Origin: Amyelois transitella | Lineage: Eukaryota > Arthropoda > Insecta > Lepidoptera > Pyralidae | Length of the DNA: 64,000 nt | Reading direction: 5' to 3' | Assembly: GCF_032362555.1 (NCBI RefSeq) | Contig: NC_083515.1 | Span: 8,963,001 to 9,027,000 of the forward strand | In this document: piece by piece, positions 1-9,482 of the stretch | How the letters are laid out: each line of letters opens with the position of its first letter | Numbering within the stretch: the stretch's first letter is position 1 | Made by a program: the position numbers and the translations under genes | Notes under the pieces: generated by a model | Databases searched by the model: none | What the model was told of the DNA's origin: nothing | Seen by the model: only the letters and a program-made list of their open reading frames with translations

Positions 1-312
1 ATGATCCCTGCATCCTTCTTTCATTTATTCCCATTACAGCTCGTCGGTTTAAAAGACCTTTCGCCAGGACATCGCCACGTGGCAAACCAACTACATTTAT
101 TTATTTAAACTTCATGCATGTTAAATGTACAACTTATTGACCCAAAAATACAGATACTCAGCCTAGACTTATTTCCAGGTTAAAAGAAATTGAATTACAG
201 AGAAAAGAGATGAATTTAGGATGCTCCACTTAACTCCACCCACCCACAAGAGTTAGCTGCTTAATTAAAGAAGAATAAAATACGCAACAGAAAGCAAAAT
301 AAAGTGTTATAC

Positions 313-2162
313 CTTTTTATCCTTGTTGGTGCCTTGCCACACGCAGATACATGCCGCGTTGACTCCGGGCAGGGAGTTGCTGAGCGGCACTATCAGTGGG
401 CTGAGAGTAGTGATCAGTTCAGTGCGATCCTCCGCGCTGCACTCTTGAATGTAGTCATACAATACTGAATGCAGCAACCTAAAAATAATTATTGTAATTT
501 TAATGTGGCCTTTGTTTTTAGAGGATGTGTACCTATACCTACCTATGTGTACCTATGGGAGATAACTAGATTTTCAGATTTGAAGAACAATAAAAGATAC
601 TATAATTTTTTTTTTATCTCTACATGGGCCTTTAGATTAAGTATGGCTAGTAATTAACACTTAGGGCAGCTTCAGATTGCACTGGCAGCAAAGTAGCGTG
701 AGTTACAGTCCTAATGATTCTAAATACTGCGATCTAGCCAAGGTCCCCTTATAGTAGTGTAACTTGTATTGTGTTATATATTTATCTAATTAACTTTTTT
801 ATGTTAACCACATTTATTTCACAAATCAAGATCAATAAGATTAACTTACTCTCCATCATGCAGATTTTTGTCCAGTATACGCTGTATATTAGCCTTGCAT
901 GAATGCAGTATCGCTGCTTTCATCTCTGGGCTGTCTTTGTATGTATCGCTCAGGGTTTTAATTTTGTTGTCTTTTGACTGCAACAAAAAAAGAACATAGA
1001 TATTATGGAACAAATTAAAAAAAAACAAGAGGTGTGTATATATATGGGATTAAATAACAAACAGTGAGAACTCACATTTTTGTAAATTTCCCCATAGAAT
1101 TCTTGTTGCATGTGCAACTTTTCCGTCTTGTTAGCAAATTCACCATAAGCATAATCTAATACGGGAGCACTTATACTGTGTGCCGAGAGTGTCACGATGT
1201 GGCCGAAGAACCTCTTCAAAACTTCATGGCGAATGAAATCGGTTCCATACTTCAAAATACGTTTCACAGCATGCTGGGCATATTTAGACTGCACCATTTG
1301 AACCATAAGGTCTAATAATTCCTCAGTTATTTCAGTCTTGACATCTTCAGGGCCGTATTTGAGCAGTACTTGGATAACCCTACTGAGATCATGGGTAAGG
1401 GCTATTGATTTATACTGCCCTTTGAGAAGACCATGTAACTCCCTACATGACTTTTCTTTGAAGTCTGCTTTTACTACTTTCCTGTAAATAAAATTAAAGC
1501 TAAATAATTTTTTCAGCTAATTTCTGTGACCCTCTAGTCATAAAGAGCATGCATTTTCTAATTTCAGTACAAACATATAATCACGTCTACATCCCTTGCC
1601 GGGTAGACAGAGCCCACAGTCTTGAAAAGACCGAAATGCAGCTGTATGGCTTTTATGATGGAATTGAACAATTCTTTTGTGCGTAAATATTTATAATACT
1701 CCAAATTCAAAAACATGCTTTTATAATTTATAATAAAATAAAATTTGTATCCTAATCTCACCTCTGGATTTGTGCAGCAAGTAATTTAGCTTTATGTGAT
1801 ATTTCGAACACCTCTGCAGTTGCTTTTGCTTTACGTCTCACAAGCCTAAGTTCTTTCTTCTCCTTTTTCATTTCAGACCACTTAGGCTTTTCCCCTGGCT
1901 TTGTCTGCTCTTTCGAAAACTTCCCATCTTTTGAGAAAGGTTTATCTTTCATATTATTGAATTTACCAAAAGGTTTCCCGTCTTTTTTGCCTTTCGGTGA
2001 CTTGAAATTTTTTACACCATCCTTTTTGAAAGTAACTTTTTTTGAGTTGTCGAATTTCACCTTTTTGTTCGGACCCTCTGAAACTGCATTTTCGTTTTTT
2101 TTGACCTTCTTAACAGGGGCTGATTCAACAGATTCTCCACTTTTTCTCTTGACTTTCTGCAT
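313..2162 (-). CDS. pen: Pumilio homolog 3 / penguin (PUM3), 5' four exons, partial
   Basis: PUM3 is a nucleolar RNA-binding protein of the Puf family involved in ribosome biogenesis. I read four exons in transcription order: 2162-1762, 1481-1076, 977-850 and 478-313, all with AG/GT borders and a continuous frame (367 codons). The ATG at 2162 opens a very basic, lysine-rich N-terminal arm of about 100 residues, then KPKWSEMKKEKKELR, which resembles the KPKW...KKKKKEL block before the repeats in human PUM3. Exon 2 holds Puf-like helical repeats (SRVIQVLLKYG, KYAQHAVKRILKYG). Exon 4 ends VWQGTNKDKK, like LWHGTPKDRK in human PUM3. The rest of the repeats lie beyond the left edge. The start is divergent from the ERCC6 gene, 443 bp away. 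The family assignment is firm; exon ends are inferred from splice consensus only. Confidence 0.88.
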
Positions 2163-2605
2163 ATTTCACGATGATGCAGAAAAGAGGTTATGTAGTTTGG
2201 TATACTCAATTAAATTAAATACTTCTAATACAAGAAGTAAGGAGACACAGAATAACCGATTATATTATACTGTTATCAATTATACTATATTATTATAAAA
2301 AACACATGAATAAATGTTTTTACCACCATGTGAAAAAGGCACGAGATTGAAACCAAAACTTTAGTCAGTTTGACAGTTATTCATTTGTTTTTTTTTATTG
2401 ATACACAGACTGTCATTGTTGAAGTTGTCATTCGCAATGTGTCAGTGTCAGTTAACAGCAGCATCGTTTCTGGATGGATGTGGTTGAGGTGTAGTGACAT
2501 GTTTTGTTTATTTCTAAATTATGGAAATAATAGTCTTTTGCACTTATAAACAGAAACAGTATAAATGAATACTTATTATTTCCGCTTAAAGCCAGAATCT
2601 TTGAA
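2163..2605. promoter_or_regulatory. Shared divergent promoter region of PUM3 and ERCC6
   Basis: A 443 bp gap separates the two start codons, which point away from each other. It must hold both 5' UTRs and probably a bidirectional promoter. It is AT-rich and no TATA box or initiator stands out. The role is inferred from layout alone. Confidence 0.5.
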
Positions 2606-5554
2606 ATGGTTGACATAAACAAATATCTTGAATCCCAACTTGCATTAGCAAAAGAAAGATCCGCTATCAAATCTACCAAAAAACAGGCAATAGGATGTGA
2701 AGAAGTTTCGCAAAGAAGCAAGAGTGCTGCTGACAAAATATCAAAGAAACAAGATAGACAATTTAATAAGAATTTGCCTTCGGGTGAAGCTAGTACTGGC
2801 ACATCGCGAAAACCTTCAACACCGCACGCCGATTCCGACGATGATGAATACTTACCTTCTGATGATGAATGTGACGGTGACTTGAACATAAACTGCTCCA
2901 TACCTTCAACATCACGGGGCAAACAGAATTTGAAAAAAATTATTGATGATGGTGACCAGCATTTATATGATGAAAGAATCAAGGTTTGGAAAGGAAACTT
3001 GTCAGCAGTCAGCACAGGACAATCCAATGGTGTAATTACTTCAGCTGATATCCAATACCTTGTCTCGGGTAACAAAGATTTTGATAAATTTCATGAGCTT
3101 CAAAATGGCTTCAATGTTCCAAATTACATATGGAAACAACTCTACAAATATCAAAGGATAGGAGTGAAATGGTTGTGGGAGCTTCATCAAGTACAGTCAG
3201 GAGGCCTTCTTGGTGATGAAATGGGACTTGGAAAAACAATTCAAATAATTGGCTTCTTAGCCGGACTTTATCACACTGATTCAGGAAACTGGGGCGGGCT
3301 TGGCCCTTCCATAATTGTGGCCCCTGCAACTATAATTTATCAGTGGGTTTCCCAGTTTCATTATTGGTGCCCTAATTTGAGGGTTGCAGTTCTTCATCAC
3401 TCTGGCTCACATGTTGGAAACCACAACAAACTTATTAAAGACTTGCATGCATCCCATGGCATTCTTCTTGTAACTTATGCAGGCATAGTGAAATATTCCC
3501 AAGATTTGCTTTCAAAGAAGTGGCACTATATAATTCTAGATGAAGGACACAAAATACGGAACCCAGAAGCACAAGTCACCAAGTTCATAAAAAAATTTCA
3601 AACACCACATAAATTATTGGTCACTGGGTCACCAATGCAGAACAGTTTACAAGAATTGTGGTCACTCTTTGACTTCATGAGACCAGGATTATTGGGCACT
3701 TATGCTGCATTTATGGAACATTTTGCACTGCCTATTACACAAGGAGGCTATGCTAATGCGACACAGTTACAGGAAGCTACAGCATTTGAAATAGCAAAAG
3801 CATTAAAAAATCTTATAACCCCATACATGCTCAGGCGTACAAAATCTGAAGTGCAAGATCACATAAAATTGCCTGAAAAAAATGAACAGGTTTTATTTTG
3901 TGCATTGAGTCAAGAACAAAGAGACTTGTATATGGGATACCTTACAGGAAGCACTGTCAGAAGTATTTTAGATAAAGACAACAAGTTTTGCAAACCTGTT
4001 CGAGCCAGGATTTTAGTTGCTCTATCTACATTGAGAAAAATATGTAATCATCCAGATTTATATCTCTATGAAGCTCAAGATGAAATGGAACATATTGATG
4101 AACAAAAATTTGGCCATTGGAAGAGATCTGGGAAGATGACAGTAGTAAATTCTCTTCTGAAAATTTGGCAGAAACAAGGTCACAGGGCTTTGATATTTTC
4201 TCAATCCAGAGCAATGTTGTGTATTTTAGAACAATATTTGCAAAATCAAGAATTTAAATATTTAAAGATGGATGGCACAGTGAGTGTAAGTCAGAGGCAG
4301 AATCTCATTAAAACTTTTAATGATAATTCTGAATACATGGTCTTCTTGGCGACAACAAGGGTGGGTGGTTTGGGAGTAAATTTAACAGGAGCAGATAGGG
4401 TTATTATATATGATCCTGACTGGAATCCAGCCACAGACAACCAAGCAAAAGAGAGAGCTTGGAGGATAGGTCAACAAAGAAATGTGACAGTTTATAGACT
4501 TCTGTCTGCTGGAACAATAGAAGAGAAAATTTATCAAAGGCAGATTTTCAAGCATTTCCTCAGTAATAAAATCCTAGTTGATCCCAATCAAAAAAATGTT
4601 TTAACTACCAGTACCTTGCATGGTCTATTTCATCTTGAGGATCCAAATCATGAGGGAGATACAGAGACAGCTTCTCTTTTCAAACATACCAAAGTTAATG
4701 TGAATAACAAATCCAAAACTAATAAAGATGATATACACATGAGTGGTGGAGTATCATTTTCGAAAAAGAAATTGGAAGCAATGAGACGACAGGCAAAAGA
4801 GATAAGCAAAAAAATTGCACATAATGTTGAAAAACCTCAGCAACTGGAAGAAGATCCAAGAGAGAGGTATAAGAAAAAGAGGGAACTTTTGTTAAACCCT
4901 CCAAAAGAAGATGAACCTGAAATTAACTTAGTAGATGACAAGGTAACTAATGTACCGTTTGAAAATGTTTTATCTGAATTAGATATAATTAATTTGCACA
5001 CAAAAAAAGATTATGAAGAAAATTTAATAAAGCAAGTTTTAAAACAAGATCAAAATGATGATATTTTAGATGAGGGTGAGTTAACTGAAGATTTAAATAG
5101 TAATTTAAAAGAAACTAAAGAATCCAGCCTTAGCATAGAGGAGTGTGAAAGTAATATTGATACTGGTAATGAAACAGAACTAAATGAAGCAACAAGAAGC
5201 ACATCTCAGTTAGTTGATAATGAACAGGTTGATAATGAACAGGATGATTACAAAAAGAAAAAGAATAAAAAGTCTAACAAGAGAAAGTATTCATCTGATT
5301 TAGACTCTGACATTGAAAGTTTATTGGCAGTAAAAAAAGTAAAAAGAAAGAAACATAAAAAAGAAAAACATGAAAATAAAGGCAATGATGATGACTATGT
5401 TTTAAGTAAACTATTTGCAAAAGCCAATGTTAAGAACGCATTACAACACGACATTGTTGTAGGTTTAGCTGAAAAGGAAAAAATGCATAGAATGAAAGAA
5501 GAAGCTTCAAAGAAAGCAAAATTTGCAGTGAGAGCCATAAAATTTTCTTCTTAG
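2606..5554 (+). CDS. ERCC6: CSB/ERCC6-type SNF2 DNA-dependent ATPase, single exon, complete
   Basis: CSB recognises RNA polymerase II stalled at DNA damage and starts transcription-coupled nucleotide excision repair. The 982-residue product has a low-complexity acidic N-terminus (~1-150), then a full SNF2 core. Visible motifs are GDEMGLGKTIQ (motif I, ~203), ILDEGHKIRNP (motif II, ~312), TGSPMQN (motif III), LLRRTKSEV, RKICNHPDL, TTRVGGLGVNLTGADRV (motif V) and ERAWRIGQQR (motif VI, ~617). DEGH rather than DEAH, and the RKICNHPDL and FGHWKRSGKM blocks, are typical of CSB within SNF2. A basic C-terminal stretch ends with DDYVLSKLFAKANVKNALQ, like the DVLAKLFKK block of human CSB, and the protein stops about 55 residues later. 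Human CSB has about 1,490 residues, and its C-terminal ubiquitin-binding and winged-helix part is absent here. There is no intron. A polyadenylation signal AATAAA sits at 5622-5627. Confidence 0.93.
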   Translation: MVDINKYLESQLALAKERSAIKSTKKQAIGCEEVSQRSKSAADKISKKQDRQFNKNLPSGEASTGTSRKPSTPHADSDDDEYLPSDDECDGDLNINCSIPSTSRGKQNLKKIIDDGDQHLYDERIKVWKGNLSAVSTGQSNGVITSADIQYLVSGNKDFDKFHELQNGFNVPNYIWKQLYKYQRIGVKWLWELHQVQSGGLLGDEMGLGKTIQIIGFLAGLYHTDSGNWGGLGPSIIVAPATIIYQWVSQFHYWCPNLRVAVLHHSGSHVGNHNKLIKDLHASHGILLVTYAGIVKYSQDLLSKKWHYIILDEGHKIRNPEAQVTKFIKKFQTPHKLLVTGSPMQNSLQELWSLFDFMRPGLLGTYAAFMEHFALPITQGGYANATQLQEATAFEIAKALKNLITPYMLRRTKSEVQDHIKLPEKNEQVLFCALSQEQRDLYMGYLTGSTVRSILDKDNKFCKPVRARILVALSTLRKICNHPDLYLYEAQDEMEHIDEQKFGHWKRSGKMTVVNSLLKIWQKQGHRALIFSQSRAMLCILEQYLQNQEFKYLKMDGTVSVSQRQNLIKTFNDNSEYMVFLATTRVGGLGVNLTGADRVIIYDPDWNPATDNQAKERAWRIGQQRNVTVYRLLSAGTIEEKIYQRQIFKHFLSNKILVDPNQKNVLTTSTLHGLFHLEDPNHEGDTETASLFKHTKVNVNNKSKTNKDDIHMSGGVSFSKKKLEAMRRQAKEISKKIAHNVEKPQQLEEDPRERYKKKRELLLNPPKEDEPEINLVDDKVTNVPFENVLSELDIINLHTKKDYEENLIKQVLKQDQNDDILDEGELTEDLNSNLKETKESSLSIEECESNIDTGNETELNEATRSTSQLVDNEQVDNEQDDYKKKKNKKSNKRKYSSDLDSDIESLLAVKKVKRKKHKKEKHENKGNDDDYVLSKLFAKANVKNALQHDIVVGLAEKEKMHRMKEEASKKAKFAVRAIKFSS

Positions 5555-5621
5555 AACTTGAGGTAGTTGGCAGTTTAGATTAAGGTGAAAGATTGTGATT
5601 ATTTTTTATTAAGTTAAAATC

Positions 5622-5627
5622 AATAAA
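5622..5627 (+). terminator. Polyadenylation signal of the ERCC6 gene
   Basis: AATAAA lies 68 bp after the ERCC6 stop codon in an AT-rich 3' UTR. Confidence 0.6.
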
Positions 5628-6619
5628 TATTTTGTTAATTACTAACACTAGTTTATTTTTATGTAACATACCTTAGTATTGTGTTTCAAGCGCGTTCGCA
5701 AAAGATTATTGTACGTTAGTATTTACATGAAACCTATGTTGCGAAATGTATTTCTGCGTACCTACTTACTTATTTTGCTTTTATCGGCACAGCTTCTAGA
5801 GAAGTAAGTTCTGTATACCTAAAAGTTTGAGAACAAACAAGGTAACTAGACGGCAAAAGTATAAAAAATCTTGCGTATGTTATTATGGTCACGGCCGTGC
5901 CTGCCTGCCACTTTTTCGTCGTACTCGCAGTTTATATTGCAATTTTGTTTGATATATACCATCGTACGTTATCTCTTTATGTTATTTATGTGGATGGATG
6001 GAATACGATTATAAGAAATTTTTTGTTATTTTGTGAGAAAGATGAATGTACTTCAACTTGTTTGTTTCTGTAAGTTACTTCTTTATTTCTTACCCATAGT
6101 ATACTTATTATTTGTCCTTTTAGTTGAAATTAAGACTGTCAAGATTTTATTTTATTTTGTTATACTTATAAGAATTCCTTGCCAAATACTGTAAGAGGTG
6201 TACTACTACCGTTGTATTTTTGGCGTAAATAAATAAATAAATAAAAATAAATAAATAAATCTCTACCCTCCATTGTATTATTCATGTATACAATGGCAAT
6301 AATTACGGTAGCTTTTTAATTTTCCCTTCCGGCAACACAGGCATGAAGTAAAATTGTCTCAATTCCTCCTTCGGCTAACGTTAATTTTTCTGAATTTATC
6401 TAAAAAGAATATACTTTCAAGGCATTGTAGCTTAAATACATGAAACCAGAATATCATCTTAATTCAACAGCAATGTTTCTATGGATATAAGTCGTATATA
6501 GTGGTTTAGAGTAGTGTTATTAGAGTCAGTGGATCTTTGAAAAGTTTACCTCCTCAGCCGTTTTTAGCCAAGTACGGGCATTGTGCTGATATTCTGAAGT
6601 TTAAGTTAACGGGGACGCA
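5628..6619. other. Intergenic spacer between ERCC6 and licorne
   Basis: This AT-rich spacer holds no gene I can support. It contains one dispersed repeat at about 6100-6262 (see the repeat entry at that position) and, at its right end, the presumed promoter and 5' UTR of the MAP kinase kinase. The 62-codon reading frame at 5885-6073 has no recognisable features. Confidence 0.5.
6100..6262 (+). repeat. Dispersed repeat, family D, ending in a TAAA microsatellite
   Basis: The segment from TTGTCCTTTTAG through GCCAAATACTGTAAGAGG to TTTTTGGCGTAAATAAATAA recurs in diverged form at 52305-52432. The shared order of blocks and the simple-repeat tail suggest a retroposed element. I do not know its family name. 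Confidence 0.6.
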
Positions 6620-8848
6620 ATGTCCGGCCGGAGGAAACCCCCGAGCTTTAACTTCAAAGCAAAAGAAGAAAAGCCAGAGGTGTAAGTAAAATTTTGTACC
6701 TCACTTTACAATTTTCACAAACAAGGTACCCTAGTTACAATTACAGCACAGAGAAATAAGTATCGAATAAAGGACATTGTAAATATCATTTATTCTATGA
6801 ATATTATCCAAAATAATCAATATTGATTGAGAAAGTTTTGTTAAAAAATCTTAACCTCTGTTTTGAAACTCACAAATTATATAATGAAAACAATTATTCC
6901 CATGAACTTATGTCATTTGTAAAAAAAACTTAGGTACCTATATATTTCAATACTGTCCAGTCTATGTGACACTCTTAAAAATCTAAGTAGGATAGAATGT
7001 CTTCCCTCCCAGGAACCAGCTCTAACTTGTTTGTTTACTTGTAATGAACCTCCAACAGTAGGCATATCAACATTGAACTATTTTGGTTGTAGTTAACAGA
7101 TCTGAGTAATGACTATCATCTGCTTTATAAAAAAACACATTCATATTTTTCGTTAAAAGTTTGCCCTTATTATATTCAAGGTGCTCTTTACAAAACAAAT
7201 TAAAAAAAACTGAATGATTGCAGTGTCACTCCCCCAAGAAACCTTGAAGAGCGAACTACAATTACAATTGGTGATAACACTTTCACTGTCCATGCCGATG
7301 ACTTGGTGAAGATTTGTGATCTAGGCCGTGGAGCCTATGGTATTGTGGAGAAGATGCATCACAGACCCAGTGACACTATCATGGCAGTCAAGGTATAATT
7401 ATTATTAAGGCAATTCATAATCACATTGGCTAGCTTGTAATGATAGTGTAGGAATTATAAATAAATAAATAATAAAATTAGAATTATAAATAAAAAAAGG
7501 AGGTAGTGGATGAATCCTATGTGAAACACGATTTTTTTTGTTATTTCTGTTTTACTTGATCTGTTTTCTGATTTCCACAACAGGTTATACAGAACCAAGC
7601 CAACAGAAATATAATCATTTTGCCTAATTTCTGATGGAATACAAAATTTTGTGATCAAACTAATTTTTTGTTATGTGAAAGTACAATATATTTTACCCAC
7701 AAAAACAGGTTCTTATTTTTTTAATACTTAAAATATCTGAACTGTCATCAATTCTGAAAATTTAATAATTTGGCTGTGCCAAATTAATAAAGTCAACAGC
7801 AGGTAGTACCATGTTTGCAACATTGTCTGTAATGTTGCGCGTTGCTGAAAATCAGTGGTTTGTTCTGCCAACAAAGTTTGTTAGCTCAGTGATATGTCTG
7901 TATCTAAAACCTTGATTGCTATGGCAGCACACATGTTAATATTAATTGTCCATGATTTTACATACAAAATGTTTGTGCCAGGTTCATTATTAATTTTTTA
8001 TTTATATATCTTCCTGGGCAAAGTAGCTGAGAAACTTGATGATAACAGGGTTAAGTGTTGATATTTATTTGTTACAGAGAATTACATTCAACAACCAATC
8101 ATTGGAATTGAAGCGTTTGTTGATGGATTTGGACGTATCAATGAGGGCCAGTGCGTGTCCATACACAGTACATTTCTATGGTGCCATGTTCCGGGAGGGC
8201 GACGTCTGGATCTGCATGGAAGTCATGGACACTAGTCTTGATAAATTTTATACTAAAGTCTACAAAAACAACCGGACTATACCTGAAAGTATTCTTGGTA
8301 AGATAGCCTTTTCGGTTGTAAGTGCCTTGAATTACCTCTACTCTCAGCTCAGGGTCATACACAGAGATGTGAAGCCATCAAATATTCTGATCAACAGACA
8401 GGGTGAAGTCAAAATGTGCGATTTTGGCATTTCCGGTTATCTTGTTAACTCTATAGCGAAAACAATAGATGCGGGGTGCAAGCCGTACATGGCGCCGGAG
8501 AGAATCGACCCGCACGGGAATCCCGCGCAGTACGACATCCGTAGCGACGTGTGGTCACTCGGTATTGCCATGATTGAACTCGCGACCGGGAAATTTCCTT
8601 ATCAGAACTGGCCGACACCATTCGAACAGTTGAAACAAGTCGTGACCGACGACCCGCCGAGACTGCCCGCCGGGCAGTTTTCAGCCGATTTTGAAGACTT
8701 CATAGTACAGTGTCTACAGAAGGATTACAAGAACAGACCAAATTATAACATGTTACTGTCACATAAGTTTTGTTTAGAACACGGCACTAAAGAAGTGGAC
8801 GTCGCGTCGTTTGTTCAAGAAATTCTAGATTTACCTGATGACTCCTAG
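6620..8848 (+). CDS. lic: Dual-specificity MAP kinase kinase MKK3/MKK6 (licorne), three exons, complete
   Basis: This kinase phosphorylates and activates p38 MAP kinase in stress and immune signalling in the cytosol. Exons are 6620-6681, 7224-7392 and 8078-8848; the joined frame gives 333 residues, against 334 in human MKK6. Motifs in order are the glycine loop LGRGAYGIVEK, VAIK-type lysine MAVK at the exon 2 end (~77), FREGDVWICMEVMDTSLDKF, catalytic HRDVKPSN (Asp ~174), DFGISG (~192), and the activation segment NSIAKTIDAGCKPYMAPERI with phosphoacceptors Ser ~202 and Thr ~206. SxAKT is the MKK3/6 signature and separates it from MKK4/7 and MEK1/2. The C-terminus has the VASFVQEIL docking-type block of the family. 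Splice sites are good (GTAAGT, TTGTTACAG). The reading frame could also open at 8036, but that is intronic. Confidence 0.95.
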
Positions 8849-9166
8849 TGAAAGGAAGAATGTGTTTAACTATGATTAACAGTAGGTATAAGAATTGTTA
8901 TTAACATTTTAATTTATAAAAACTAGTGATGAACTCCAGTAGGATATAACAATGATATCTAGTAAAAGTTAGCTGTAAAGAGAATTCTACATTACATGCA
9001 ATTATTGTTTAACCATATTTCTAAGTTATATTTTGTTATCTTTTAAACATTGTAAATTATGAAACCTTTGTATTGTCAATTATAAAAAGTCATGTTTTTG
9101 TAGGATGTGCTGACGAAGTCTGAACCCTGCTAGAAATGTATAAATACATCACAACTAATTGGTATT

Positions 9167-9172
9167 AATAAA
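9167..9172 (+). terminator. Polyadenylation signal of licorne
   Basis: AATAAA lies about 320 bp after the licorne stop codon. It is 311 bp from the convergent TMEM94 stop, so the two 3' UTRs end close together. Confidence 0.6.
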
Positions 9173-9310
9173 ACCATTGTTTAAAAGCGTTATTTAATTT
9201 TTGATTATGTTCCTTTTGATTTCGAATGATCGAATGTCTCGCTTTATCTAAGTAGTGAAAACCAAAGAGGACTGTTAAATAGAAATCCACACAATGAAAG
9301 TATAAATCGA

Positions 9311-9316
9311 TTTATT
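9311..9316 (-). terminator. Likely polyadenylation signal of TMEM94
   Basis: TTTATT on the plus strand reads AATAAA on the minus strand, about 170 bp beyond the TMEM94 stop at 9483. It is the nearest canonical signal I found; usage is inferred. Confidence 0.5.
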
Positions 9317-9482
9317 TCTCACGTCGTCATTGTCTGTAAAGTTGGATTCCTAAATAAAATAAGTACAAAATATAGTTGAGTACATTTTAAGTACAATGTC
9401 ACATTTTTCCTTAACTTAAGTTGGCAAAGTCAGCCGTCACTGTCGATATAAAGCTAAAATTGACTAGTAGTGGTGTGGAGCC

